Part shown: positions 50,573 to 59,463 of the stretch, piece after piece
Layout of the letters: every line of letters starts with the position of its first letter
Numbering within the stretch: the stretch's first letter is position 1
NCBI RefSeq assembly: GCF_014596445.1
Contig: NZ_MECL01000025.1
Coordinates: 1-64,000, forward strand
Length of the DNA: 64,000 nucleotides
From: Streptomyces sp. CBMA29
GTDB taxonomy: Bacteria; Actinomycetota; Actinomycetes; Streptomycetales; Streptomycetaceae
Direction of reading: 5' to 3'
Made by a program: the position numbers and the translations under genes
The notes under the pieces: model-generated
Seen by the model: the letters and a program-made list of their open reading frames with translations, nothing else
Told to the model about the DNA's origin: nothing
The model's database searches: none

Positions 50573-51879
50573 TACCGCCACACCCCCGTGGGCTGGTAGC
50601 CGTTGGCGAGGAGTTCCTCGAGACAGGAGATCGGGGCGTGCGGCAGTGCCACGCCCTCCCGCCCCTCGGCGAACACCTCGCTGGACAGTACGCGGCCGTC
50701 CACGCCGTTCACCTCACGGACGGAGGTGACCATACGGCGCAGGGTGCCGCCGCGCTGGAAGTCGTTGCGTCGCTGCACGAAGACGACGAAGTCGATGGCG
50801 CCCGCCACCAGCATCTGCGACGCCTCGACCGGCAGCCGCTCGCGCGCCTGGAGGGCGTAGGTGGAGATGCGGTTGAAGACCTCGGCGGAGCTGTTGGCGT
50901 GGATAGTGGACAGGGAGCCGTCGTTGCCCTGTGACATCGCGTTGAGCATGGTGACGATCTCGTCGCCGAGGACCTCACCGACGATGACGCGCGAGGGATT
51001 CATGCGCAGCGAGCGGCGGACCAGCTCGGCCATCGAAATAGCGCCCTGGCCTTCGGAGTTGGGCAGCCGCTCCTCGAACGCCACGACGTTGGGATGGATC
51101 TCGGGGAACTGGTCGAGGCCGAGTTCCAGCGCGCGCTCGACGGTGATCAGGCGCTCGTGCGGCGGGATGACGTTGGCCAGCGCGCGCAGCAGCGTCGTCT
51201 TTCCGGCGTTGGTGGCGCCGGCGATCATCACGTTCTTGCGGGCGAGGACGGCGGCCGCCAGGAAGGAGCCCAGCTCCGGGGTGAGCGTGTAGTTGCCGAT
51301 CATGTCGGACAGGAAGACCTTGCCGAGGCGGGCGCGGCGGATGGACAGCGCGGGGCGGCGCGTGACGTCCATGACGGCGGAGAGCCGGGAGCCGTCCGGG
51401 AGCCGCAGGTCGAGTTGCGGGTTCGCGGAGTCGAAGGGGCGCGAGGACAGGCCGGAGTACGCGCCGAGCACCTGGATCAGCTCGATGAGTTCCTCGTCGG
51501 ACTCGGCGACCGGCTCGGCCTGGAGCTCACGGCCGTCGGAGTAACCGACGAAGACCTGGTCGCAGCCGTTGATGTCGATGTTCTCGACCTCGGTGTCGTC
51601 GAGCAGCGGCTGGAGCCTGCCGACGCCGAAGAGCGCGGCGTGCACGGCTGCCGCGTACGCCTCCTCGGCCTGCGCGTCGGGCGGGGTGCGGCCGAGGTTG
51701 ATCTCGGCGCGGGCGTAGTCCTCCAGGATCTGCGCGATGATCGCCCGCGCGAACTGCCGCTCGTCCTCGGGTGACATGGCGGGTTCGCCGGTCACCTGGT
51801 CCAGTCGGCGCTGTTCCGAGATGCGGTCGCCCGCCTCCTGCCGGAACCGCTTGACCAACTGGTGGTCGACGGTGCTCAT
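50572..51879 (-). CDS. tadA: TadA/CpaF pilus assembly ATPase
   Basis: A 435-residue secretion ATPase of the VirB11/GspE superfamily. Walker A is GATNAGKTTLLRAL (about 216), the Asp box is ITVERALELGLD, Walker B is SRVIVGEVLGDE, and the His box is LSTIHANSS. The N-terminal domain ends with IDINGCDQVFVGYSDG, typical of CpaF. It powers pilus extension and, in other Tad systems, retraction. The ATG overlaps the CpaE-like stop (ATGA). Confidence 0.95.
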   Translation of the reverse strand: MSTVDHQLVKRFRQEAGDRISEQRRLDQVTGEPAMSPEDERQFARAIIAQILEDYARAEINLGRTPPDAQAEEAYAAAVHAALFGVGRLQPLLDDTEVENIDINGCDQVFVGYSDGRELQAEPVAESDEELIELIQVLGAYSGLSSRPFDSANPQLDLRLPDGSRLSAVMDVTRRPALSIRRARLGKVFLSDMIGNYTLTPELGSFLAAAVLARKNVMIAGATNAGKTTLLRALANVIPPHERLITVERALELGLDQFPEIHPNVVAFEERLPNSEGQGAISMAELVRRSLRMNPSRVIVGEVLGDEIVTMLNAMSQGNDGSLSTIHANSSAEVFNRISTYALQARERLPVEASQMLVAGAIDFVVFVQRRNDFQRGGTLRRMVTSVREVNGVDGRVLSSEVFAEGREGVALPHAPISCLEELLANGYQPTGVWR

Positions 51880-52679
51880 CGGAGCACTCCGTACCGGTGC
51901 GGTACGTCGGCGGTGATCTTCCGGGCCGAGCGGATCAGGAGTGACTTGTCCAGTCGGCCCCGGCGGCGGCCGTTGAGGGTGTCGGCGCCCGCCGTGTCGT
52001 GGGCGAGGGTGCCGACGACCCGTGCGGAGATCTGCGAGGCCACCAGCATCTCGTTGACCTGGCTGGCCTGCCGGGCGCTGTGGCTGGGGTCGGTGATGAG
52101 CACGATGCCGATCGGCGGGTAGCCGAGCGCGGCGGCGGCGCCACGCTGCGAGCCGTGCAGTTTGGCCGACAGCGCACCGGCCCTGTCCCGTACCCGCGCG
52201 AGGTGCTCGGGTTCGGTGCGGGCCACCAGGAGGACGAGGGCGGCGTGCGAGAAGAGGTCGAGGGTGGGCGAGTCGGCGCCGATCCGGCCGCAGTCGGCGA
52301 TCACGTCGGCGGCGCCGTTGGGCGACTCGGCGAGCGTGGCGAACGCCTGGCCGAGCATCGGCCACAGTCCGGACAGACCGGCGGCCTGTTCGGCGCTGCC
52401 GATGCCGACGAGGACGTCGAGTCCGCCGGCCAGCGGCTGGGCGTGGTCCCACAACTGCTCGGCGGCCAGGCCGCGTCGGGCGGTGGCGGCCAGCGAGAGC
52501 AGGCCGGTGTTGGGGTCGAGCATGCCGCCGTGGGCGGCGGGTGAGCGGTAGACGAGGTCGCCGCCCGCAGGGTCGGCCTCCGCCAGCAGGACCCGGCGCG
52601 GCCATACGGCGGCGAGCGCGACGGCGCTGGTGGTGACGCCCGGTGAGCCCTTGTCCGCGGCGATTGCGATCAGTGCCAT
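51876..52679 (-). CDS. CpaE/TadZ-like MinD-family protein with altered P-loop
   Basis: A 267-residue SIMIBI-class protein. The N-terminus IAIAADKGSPGVTTSAVALAA is a deviant Walker A in which the P-loop Lys is replaced by Val (KGSPGVTT instead of KGGxGKTT), while the signature Lys before GS is kept. Further conserved parts are LLAEADPAGGDL and VIADCGRIGADS. CpaE/TadZ proteins place the pilus machine at a cell site. Loss of the P-loop Lys suggests weak or no ATP hydrolysis. Position directly before tadA and overlap of the two genes support the pilus role. Confidence 0.83.
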   Translation of the reverse strand: MALIAIAADKGSPGVTTSAVALAAVWPRRVLLAEADPAGGDLVYRSPAAHGGMLDPNTGLLSLAATARRGLAAEQLWDHAQPLAGGLDVLVGIGSAEQAAGLSGLWPMLGQAFATLAESPNGAADVIADCGRIGADSPTLDLFSHAALVLLVARTEPEHLARVRDRAGALSAKLHGSQRGAAAALGYPPIGIVLITDPSHSARQASQVNEMLVASQISARVVGTLAHDTAGADTLNGRRRGRLDKSLLIRSARKITADVPHRYGVLR

Positions 52680-52698
52680 GACGTATTCGCCCGCTCGC

Positions 52699-53445
52699 TC
52701 AGTTCTTGCTGTCGGGCATGAGCACGAGCGCCACTTCGTTCGCCGCGGCGGCGAGGGTGAGCTTGCCCGCGATCGAGGAGTCCGCGATCACGGTGACCAG
52801 GGTGTCGCCGCCACCGAGCCCGGAGGAGTCGGACCTCACGGACTTGATGACCAGGCTGTCACTGATCAGCGTGTTGGCGCCCGCTCCGCTGCTGTCGCCC
52901 GAGGAGCCGTTCTGCCCCTTGGCCGCGTCGTTCCCCACCAGATACGCCGCGACGGTGTGGCCGTTGGCGAGACCGTCGGGGAACACGCCCTGTTTGAGGG
53001 AGAGTCCGACCAGCGACTTCCCTGCCGGGAGGGCGCTGCTGTTCGTCACCATCTCCTTGACCAGGACGGAGCCTTTGACGATGTTCGTGGACGCCCGGTA
53101 GTTCTTCTCCAGGTCGCCGCGCTGCTTCCACAGCACGAAGTTGATCCCGGAGTCGTCGGAGACCATGACCTCGCGGAGCGCGGAGGCGGGAATCCGGTCA
53201 CCGACCGGGATAGCCTGGTCGATCTTCACGACCGAGATCTTGTTCCCCGCGCGCATGACCATCACGGTGGCGCCGAGCGCGCCGACGAGAATGAGCAGCA
53301 CGGCCAGTGCGGCCAACGCGGGTTTGCGCTCCCGCGACACTGTCGGCAGCCGCTCTCCGCCCATCGGCGCCCCGTGCATGGGCGCGGATCCGGACTGACG
53401 GCTGTTACTGCCGCCGCCCGCAGCGGAACGTTCTCTGGTCCTCAC
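52699..53445 (-). CDS. SAF-domain protein (CpaB/RcpC-like)
   Basis: A 248-residue protein: polar N-terminal tail, one membrane helix (about 45-65, ALAALAVLLILVGALGATVMVM), then an outer SAF-like domain (KIDQAIPVGDRIPASALREVMVS, GLSLKQGVFPDGLANGHTVAAYLV). In Gram-negative Tad systems CpaB is periplasmic; here it would face the cell wall. The start is taken as GTG 53445. It lies 19 nt before the CpaE-like gene and is the first gene of the pilus operon, opposite the EssC-like gene. Confidence 0.8.
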   Translation of the reverse strand: MRTRERSAAGGGSNSRQSGSAPMHGAPMGGERLPTVSRERKPALAALAVLLILVGALGATVMVMRAGNKISVVKIDQAIPVGDRIPASALREVMVSDDSGINFVLWKQRGDLEKNYRASTNIVKGSVLVKEMVTNSSALPAGKSLVGLSLKQGVFPDGLANGHTVAAYLVGNDAAKGQNGSSGDSSGAGANTLISDSLVIKSVRSDSSGLGGGDTLVTVIADSSIAGKLTLAAAANEVALVLMPDSKN

Positions 53446-53870
53446 GTCACTGCCCCCGTCGAGCCGGCGTGCTTCTTCGAAATCGGTTGCGTGGGGAGAG
53501 ACTGCCGCGCTCCTGTCCGGCGACAGCCCGCAGGCCGATGTCAAGTCACCGCACGCTATCAGCGCCTTACAAACACCCTCAAGGCGCATCCCGTGACAAG
53601 CGACTCACAGCCTTGCAACAGAACGGAACGGCTTCCGTGACATGCCCACGCTCGGGCCGCACGCTACCCCACCCGCCCCGTCCACCCCTCTTCCCTCCGG
53701 CCTGAGGACCACTGTCCCACTCGCGACGGGGGCCGTGTCCAGCCCTGTTCCCGGCCTGTGGATAAACCGGTGCAGGTTATCCACAGGCCGGGCACCTGGC
53801 CCCCCACGACCGGCCTCCAGCGGATATCGTCCTGAGAAACCAAGTCGAATCCGGGGGAACGAGGAACGTC
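53446..53870. other. 425-bp divergent gap between pilus operon and EssC-like gene
   Basis: No gene is convincing here. It must hold promoters for both directions. A 15-bp perfect inverted repeat containing two DnaA-box-like nonamers lies at 53751-53791. A stretch around 53560-53640 is somewhat richer in A and T. Confidence 0.6.
53751..53791. promoter_or_regulatory. 15-bp perfect inverted repeat with DnaA-box-like arms
   Basis: CCGGCCTGTGGATAA (53751-53765) and TTATCCACAGGCCGG (53777-53791) flank an 11-nt spacer. Each arm contains TTATCCACA in opposite orientation, the E. coli R1-type DnaA box. It lies 80 bp before the EssC-like start. It cannot be a normal terminator because the flanking genes diverge. 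Confidence 0.55.
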
Positions 53871-56800
53871 GTGCGTCTGTCGTTGACCGTGGTCGACCCG
53901 CTCGGCGGGGACCGCGCCGATGTTGTGGTGGAGACCGAGTCCGCGTCGACCGTCGCGGATGTCGCGCGCGAGCTCGGACGGAGAGTCGGCGGCGGCGGCG
54001 CGGAGATCATCTCGATCTCCGGCGGCCCCTCCCGCGCCCCCGGATCGCCCGCGGTGTACGTGGACGGGTACGCGGTCGACCCGAGTTGGTCGGTGGCCCA
54101 GTCACCGCTGCGCGAGGGCGCGGTGGTCAGCCTCTACGACCCGGCGGGCTGCCTGCCGGGGGAGCCCGCAGGTGTGGTCGAACTCCGGGTCGCGGGCGGC
54201 CCGGACGCGGGCGCGGTCCACCGTCTGGGCATCGGCAGGGTGGAGATCGGGCGCGGCGCCTCGTCCCGGATCCGGATCGACGACTCGGAGTTGGCGGAGC
54301 GGGCCGCGGTGCTGACCGTGGGCATGGGCGGCACCTGCCAGGTCACGGTCGGCGGTGACACGAAGGAATGGCCGCTCGGCGACCAACTCTCTCTCGGCAA
54401 CAGCCTTCTGGAGCTGGGCCCCTATATCCCGCCGAACGCGGCGCTGCATCCCGGCGAGGACGGGGCGACGTACGACTACAACCGTCCGCCGCGGCTGTCG
54501 CCGCCCGAGCGGACCACCGTCTTCCGGCTGCCGACCCCGCCGAAGGAACCGGCCGGCCGGCCGCTGCCGTGGCTGATGGCGGTCATGCCGCTGCTCATGG
54601 CCGTGATGATGGCCTTCATGATGCACCGCATGATGTACCTGTTCATGGCGGTCGTCAGCCCGATGGTCATGGTCGGCAACCACTTCATGGACAAGAAGAA
54701 CGGCCGTAAGTCGTACGCGAAGACGGTCACCGAGTTCCGCGAGCGCAAGGAACGCATCGAGCAGGACGCCAACAAGGCGCTTGACCTCGAACGCAAGGAC
54801 CGGGCCGCGGCCTCGCCCGACCCGGCCACCGTGCTCAACACCGCGACGGGGCCGCGCACCCGGCTGTGGGAGCGGCGACGCGGCGACGCCGACCACCTGC
54901 TGATCAGGGTCGGCACGGCGAAGCTGCCGTCCGAGGTGATCCTGGACGACCCGGAGCAGGAGGAGCACCGCCGCAAGGTCACCTGGGAGATCGACGACGC
55001 CCCGGTCGCGGTGGAGTTGCGCAGGCTCGGCGTGATCGGTTTCGCGGCGCCCGGCGACGACGCGCGGGCGATGGGCCGCTGGGCGGTGGCGCAGATGGCG
55101 GCGCTGAGCAGCCCGATGGATGTGCAGTTCTATGTGCTCACCGAGCAGTCGGGGCAGCAGAGTTGGGACTGGGTGCGGTGGCTGCCGCACTCGCGGCCGA
55201 CCGACGGGCAGGACGCCAGCGCGCTGCTGGGCACGGACGCCGAGACGGTCGCGGCGCGGGTCGCGGAGCTGACCTCCATTCTGGACGGACGGCAGAAGGC
55301 GAAGCAGAAGTCGGGCAGCGCTGCCAATCACGCGGCCTTCTTCAAGGACCCGGACATCGTGGTGATCCTCGACGGGTCGCGACGGATGCGGTCGCTGCCC
55401 GGCGTGGTGCAACTGCTGCGCGAGGGCCCCGGTGTCGGGATGTTCGCGATCTGTCTGGACTCCGAGGAGCGCTTCCTGCCCGGCGAGTGCCAGGCCGTGG
55501 TGATAGCGGAGTTCGAGGCGCCCGCCGTGGACGCGACCGTCGCCTCCGTTCCGGAGACCGCCGCGTCGGCCGTGCCCCGGCAGGGCGGCTTCCCCTCGGT
55601 GAACGCCTGGTACGCGGGCGCGCGGCAGGCCCAGGCGGTGGCGGCGGAACCGGCCTCCGGCGCCTTCCGGTTGCGCGTCGAGCAGGCGGGGGTGGCACGC
55701 ATCCGCAAGGTGCGGCCCGACCTCGTCTCGCCCGCCTGGTGTTCCCGGCTGGCCCGCTGCCTGTCGCCGATCCGGGACATCAGCGGTGACGCCGAGGACT
55801 CCGCGATCCCGTCCGCCAGCCGCCTGTTGGACGTCCTGGAGATCGAGCCGCCGACGGCCGACGCCATCGCCTCGCGCTGGCGGCTGAGTCCGATCTCCAC
55901 GCAGGCGGTGGTCGGCGAGTCCTACGACGGTCCGTTCGCGATCGACATCCGCAAGGACGGGCCGCACGGCCTGATCGCGGGTACGACGGGTTCGGGTAAG
56001 TCGGAGCTGTTGCAGACCATCGTGGCCTCGCTCGCGGTGGCGAACACCCCCGACGCGATGACGTTCGTGCTCATCGACTACAAGGGCGGTTCGGCGTTCA
56101 AGGACTGTGTGCAACTCCCGCACACCGTGGGCATGGTGACCGACCTCGACGCCCACCTGGTGGAGCGCGCGCTGGAGTCGCTGGGCGCGGAGCTGAAGCG
56201 GCGCGAGCACATCCTGGCCGAGGCCGGGGCCAAGGACATCGAGGACTACACCGACCTGATGCGGCGCCAGCCCGAGCTGAAGCCGATGCCGCGGCTGCTG
56301 ATCGTGATCGACGAGTTCGCCTCCATGGTCCGTGAACTGCCCGACTTCGTCACCGGTCTGGTCAACATCGCCCAGCGAGGCCGTTCGCTGGGCATCCACC
56401 TCATCCTCGCCACGCAGCGGCCGAGCGGTGTCGTCTCACCGGAGATCCGGGCCAACACCAACCTCCGGATAGCGCTGCGCGTCACCGACGGCAGCGAGTC
56501 CTCCGACGTCATCGACGCCCCGGACGCGGGCAACATCTCCAAGTCCACTCCGGGCCGCGCCTATGTGCGGCTCGGTGCGACCTCGCTGGTCCCCTTCCAG
56601 TCCGGCCGGGTCGGCGGACGGCGGCCGGGCGCGGTCGAGAACGTGACGGTGGCGCCCTGGGTGGGCATCGTCGACTGGTCGCAGCTCGGCCGTTCGGCTC
56701 CCCGCCGCCCCGCGGGCGCCAAGGGCGAGGAGGACGAGATCACCGACCTGAAGGTGCTCGTCGAGGCGATCTGCGAGGCCAACGAGCGGATGGCGATCCC

Positions 56801-58409
56801 GCCGCAGCACAGCCCGTGGCTGCCCGCGCTGCCCGACAGTCTGCTGCTGGACGAGCTGCCGGCGCCGGTCGCCGCGGGGGCGCTGCCGTCCGCCGCGTAC
56901 GGCATCGAGGACCTGCCCGCGCTCCAGGCCCGGCGCCCGGTGACCATCGACTTCCACACCTTCGGCCACCTGTTGGCGGCGGGCGCCCCGCGCTCCGGCC
57001 GCTCCCAGCTCCTGCGGACGATCGCGGGCTCGCTGGCCCGTACGCACTCCACCGCGGATCTGCACCTGTACGGCATCGACTGCGGCAACGGCGCGCTGAA
57101 CGCGCTGACGAAGCTTCCGCACTGCGGCGCGGTCGTGGGCCGTGCGCAGTCGGAGCGGGCGATCCGGCTGATCGGGCGGCTCAAGGCGGAGATGACGCGC
57201 CGTCAGGAGCTGCTGGCCGGTGACGGGTTCGCGGACATCGGCGAACAGCGTGCGGCGGTGACCACCGAGGAGGAGCGGCTGCCGCACATCGTGATCCTGC
57301 TCGATCGCTGGGAGGGCTGGACGCCCTCGCTCGGCGAGCTGGACCACGGGGCGCTCAGCGACGAGCTGTTCATGTTCCTGCGGGAGGGCGCCTCGGTCGG
57401 CATCCACCTGATCATCACCGGTGACCGCACGCTGATGGCGGGCCGGATCTCCACCCTCACCGAGGACAAGATCGCCTTCCGGCTCGCGGACCGCTCGGAC
57501 TTCTCGCTGATCTCGGTCAACCCGCGCAAGGTGCCGGACGAGATCCAGCCGGGCCGCGCGTACCGGGCGGAGTCCGGTATCGAGACGCAGGTCGCGCTGC
57601 TCACCGACGACTCCACCGGTCAGGGCCAGGCCGCGGCGCTCGCCGCGATCGGCGCCGCCGCCACCGAGCGGGACGCGACGCTGCCGAGGGCGCGGCGGCC
57701 GTTCCGGGTGGACGTGCTGCCCTCCCGGCTGTCGTTCGCCGACGCGTGGGAGATGCGCGACACCGACGCGGCACGCAATCCGCTGTGGGCGCTCGTCGGC
57801 GTCGGCGGCGACGAACTCACCGGCTACGGGCCCGACCTGTCCGACGGCCTGCCCGCTTTCGTCATCGGCGGCCCCGGCAAGTCGGGTCGCTCGACGCTGC
57901 TGCTCACCCTCGCGCGCAGCTACCAGCAGCAGGGCGTGAAGCTGGTCGTCGCGGCTCCCCGCCCGTCGCCGCTGCGTGAACTGGCGGGCGGCGAAGGGGT
58001 GTTGCGGATGTACACCGACAGCGACATACCCGCCGACGACCTCGGCAAGGCGCTGGAGGAGGCCGAGGGCGGCCCGGTGGTCGTCATGGCCGACGACGCG
58101 GAGCTGCTGCGCGACTGCGACGCCAAGGATGTGCTGAAGGAGATCATCGCGCGCGGTTCCGACCACGGCCGGGCCGTGGTCATCGCGGGCGGCGAGGAGG
58201 ACATCTGCTCGGGCTTCTCCGGCTGGCAGGTCGACGCCAAGAAGGCCCGCCGCGGTGTGCTGCTCTCGCCGCAGCAGACCATGAGCGGTGAACTGATCGG
58301 TACTCGGCTGAGCCGCAGCAGCGTCGGCGGGCAGGTCACGCCGGGCCGGGCCCTGCTCCACCTCGGCGACGGTGAGCCGCTGACGGTGACGGTGCCGCTG
58401 ACCACCTGA
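53871..58409 (+). CDS. EssC/EccC-type FtsK-SpoIIIE ATPase with N-terminal beta-grasp-like and FHA-like segments
   Basis: A 1512-residue membrane ATPase that drives type VII secretion in relatives. Residues 1-92 look like a ubiquitin-like beta-grasp domain; 103-185 look like an FHA domain (LGIGRVEIGRG) lacking the usual Ser and His that hold phosphothreonine. Two helices lie at about 232-271. Three RecA-like units follow: the first has intact Walker A GTTGSGKSE (about 703) and Walker B LLIVIDEFA (about 809); the second reads GAPRSGRSQ (about 1038) and the third GGPGKSGRST (about 1334), both with Arg in place of Lys. Size and layout recall Firmicute EssC. GTG start; no EccB, EccD, EccE or MycP gene is nearby. 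Confidence 0.9.
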   Translation: MRLSLTVVDPLGGDRADVVVETESASTVADVARELGRRVGGGGAEIISISGGPSRAPGSPAVYVDGYAVDPSWSVAQSPLREGAVVSLYDPAGCLPGEPAGVVELRVAGGPDAGAVHRLGIGRVEIGRGASSRIRIDDSELAERAAVLTVGMGGTCQVTVGGDTKEWPLGDQLSLGNSLLELGPYIPPNAALHPGEDGATYDYNRPPRLSPPERTTVFRLPTPPKEPAGRPLPWLMAVMPLLMAVMMAFMMHRMMYLFMAVVSPMVMVGNHFMDKKNGRKSYAKTVTEFRERKERIEQDANKALDLERKDRAAASPDPATVLNTATGPRTRLWERRRGDADHLLIRVGTAKLPSEVILDDPEQEEHRRKVTWEIDDAPVAVELRRLGVIGFAAPGDDARAMGRWAVAQMAALSSPMDVQFYVLTEQSGQQSWDWVRWLPHSRPTDGQDASALLGTDAETVAARVAELTSILDGRQKAKQKSGSAANHAAFFKDPDIVVILDGSRRMRSLPGVVQLLREGPGVGMFAICLDSEERFLPGECQAVVIAEFEAPAVDATVASVPETAASAVPRQGGFPSVNAWYAGARQAQAVAAEPASGAFRLRVEQAGVARIRKVRPDLVSPAWCSRLARCLSPIRDISGDAEDSAIPSASRLLDVLEIEPPTADAIASRWRLSPISTQAVVGESYDGPFAIDIRKDGPHGLIAGTTGSGKSELLQTIVASLAVANTPDAMTFVLIDYKGGSAFKDCVQLPHTVGMVTDLDAHLVERALESLGAELKRREHILAEAGAKDIEDYTDLMRRQPELKPMPRLLIVIDEFASMVRELPDFVTGLVNIAQRGRSLGIHLILATQRPSGVVSPEIRANTNLRIALRVTDGSESSDVIDAPDAGNISKSTPGRAYVRLGATSLVPFQSGRVGGRRPGAVENVTVAPWVGIVDWSQLGRSAPRRPAGAKGEEDEITDLKVLVEAICEANERMAIPPQHSPWLPALPDSLLLDELPAPVAAGALPSAAYGIEDLPALQARRPVTIDFHTFGHLLAAGAPRSGRSQLLRTIAGSLARTHSTADLHLYGIDCGNGALNALTKLPHCGAVVGRAQSERAIRLIGRLKAEMTRRQELLAGDGFADIGEQRAAVTTEEERLPHIVILLDRWEGWTPSLGELDHGALSDELFMFLREGASVGIHLIITGDRTLMAGRISTLTEDKIAFRLADRSDFSLISVNPRKVPDEIQPGRAYRAESGIETQVALLTDDSTGQGQAAALAAIGAAATERDATLPRARRPFRVDVLPSRLSFADAWEMRDTDAARNPLWALVGVGGDELTGYGPDLSDGLPAFVIGGPGKSGRSTLLLTLARSYQQQGVKLVVAAPRPSPLRELAGGEGVLRMYTDSDIPADDLGKALEEAEGGPVVVMADDAELLRDCDAKDVLKEIIARGSDHGRAVVIAGGEEDICSGFSGWQVDAKKARRGVLLSPQQTMSGELIGTRLSRSSVGGQVTPGRALLHLGDGEPLTVTVPLTT

Positions 58410-58423
58410 GCAGCCGCCGTGGG

Positions 58424-58450
58424 GACCGGCGGCCTGACGGGCCGCCGGTC
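58424..58450. terminator. Strong hairpin terminator, perfect 11-bp stem
   Basis: GACCGGCGGCC (58424-58434), loop TGACG, then GGCCGCCGGTC (58440-58450). It lies 14 bp after the EssC-like stop and its right arm includes two bases of the stop codon of the convergent lipoprotein gene. Probably bidirectional. Confidence 0.6.
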
Positions 58451-58949
58451 AGCTGCTGGGCAGTCCCGTGCGGGAGAAGATGTCGGTCGGGCCACCGGTC
58501 CAGCGCACGGTGAGGGTCTTGCCGTCACCGGTCAGTTCGCCGTGGCCGGAGGTGCGTTCCTTGTCGCCGTCCATGCAGGTCAGCGTCAGGTCGAGGCCGC
58601 CGCGGTCGGTGTAGGTGCCACCGCACAGGTGGCTGCTGGTCAGCCCGGCCTTGCCCTTGCCGAGGACGAGTTGGACCTTCGTCGGACCTTGCGTCGCCAG
58701 CCAGACGCCCTCGACGCCCTGCGTCGAGTCGCCTCCGACGCCGGACGACGCGGTCGGGCTGCCCGACGCGCCCGGCTCGGCCGACACGCTCGCCGCCGTG
58801 CCCGGAGCGCCGGTCGCGGACGCGGACGCGCTCGCGGGCGGCGCCTTCTTCGCCTCGTTCCCGCCGCCACCGCCGCACCCGCTCGCGGCGAGTGCGGTGA
58901 CGACCGCCACCGCGGCGATTCCCGCTCCCGTGGACGTCCGACGAAGCAC
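58449..58949 (-). CDS. Small lipoprotein of unknown function
   Basis: A 166-residue lipoprotein. The signal peptide (MLRRTSTGAGIAAVAVVTAL) ends in lipobox ALAASGC near residue 25. A Ser/Ala/Gly linker of about 50 residues follows, then a small domain with two Cys (SSHLCGGTY, LDLTLTCMDG) and beta pattern. GTG start with GGGGAG 6 nt upstream. No family recognised. It sits between the ATPase and the second WXG cassette and may be a surface component of the same system. Confidence 0.78.
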   Translation of the reverse strand: MLRRTSTGAGIAAVAVVTALAASGCGGGGGNEAKKAPPASASASATGAPGTAASVSAEPGASGSPTASSGVGGDSTQGVEGVWLATQGPTKVQLVLGKGKAGLTSSHLCGGTYTDRGGLDLTLTCMDGDKERTSGHGELTGDGKTLTVRWTGGPTDIFSRTGLPSS

Positions 58950-59164
58950 CTGAACTCCCCCATGTCGCTGTCTGGACCCGGCGTCGGCAAGCTACCAGCA
59001 GGTCCCCGGAGCAGGCGTGGGTAAATCGGCGCACACACGCGACTGCCACAGGACCGTGACCAGTGGGCCATCGGCGGCCCGCATACGCCTAATAGAGTAG
59101 GGGCCCTGAGATCCGCACGCGGCCCGCGGAATCTTACGTAATGCCGAGAAAGGGTTGATTTTCC

Positions 59165-59458
59165 ATGGGGGACTTGCAGATCAACGGGACGGTGATGGGG
59201 GACTTGCGAAAGACGTTCTCCACCATTGCGGACCGAATGGACACGGTGAGCCGGGCGATGGGCAATGCCAACGGCGAGTCGGTCGGCGCGCCCAAGCTGA
59301 TAGACGACGTCCACGACTTCGCCGACGACTGGCACTACGGCATCAAGCAGATCGGCCAGCACGCCGACACCGCGGTCCACATGATCGACCAGATCGGCAA
59401 GACCTTCGACGACGCCGACCTGCAACTCGCCAACTCCCTCAAGACCGGCGGGAAGTGA
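59165..59458 (+). CDS. WXG100-like small protein (cassette B)
   Basis: A 97-residue helical-hairpin protein. The turn reads FADDWHYGIKQIG (W-x-x-G rather than W-x-G), with long helices before and after (LRKTFSTIADRMDTVSRAMG, ADTAVHMIDQIGKTFDDADLQLA). Length and position directly before a WXG-domain protein match cassette A. AAAGGG lies about 10 nt before the ATG. Probably forms a dimer with the next product or with itself for type VII-like export. Confidence 0.78.
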   Translation: MGDLQINGTVMGDLRKTFSTIADRMDTVSRAMGNANGESVGAPKLIDDVHDFADDWHYGIKQIGQHADTAVHMIDQIGKTFDDADLQLANSLKTGGK

Positions 59459-59463
59459 CGGGC

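Noticed and set aside
53446..53870. A replication origin
   Set aside because: Only two DnaA-like boxes are present and no dnaA, dnaN or gyr genes are near; streptomycete origins have many boxes.
31309..58409. Phosphothreonine link between the DATQ motifs and the FHA-like domain of the EssC-like ATPase
   Set aside because: The FHA-like segment lacks the Ser and His that normally contact phosphothreonine, and the genes are 20 kb apart.
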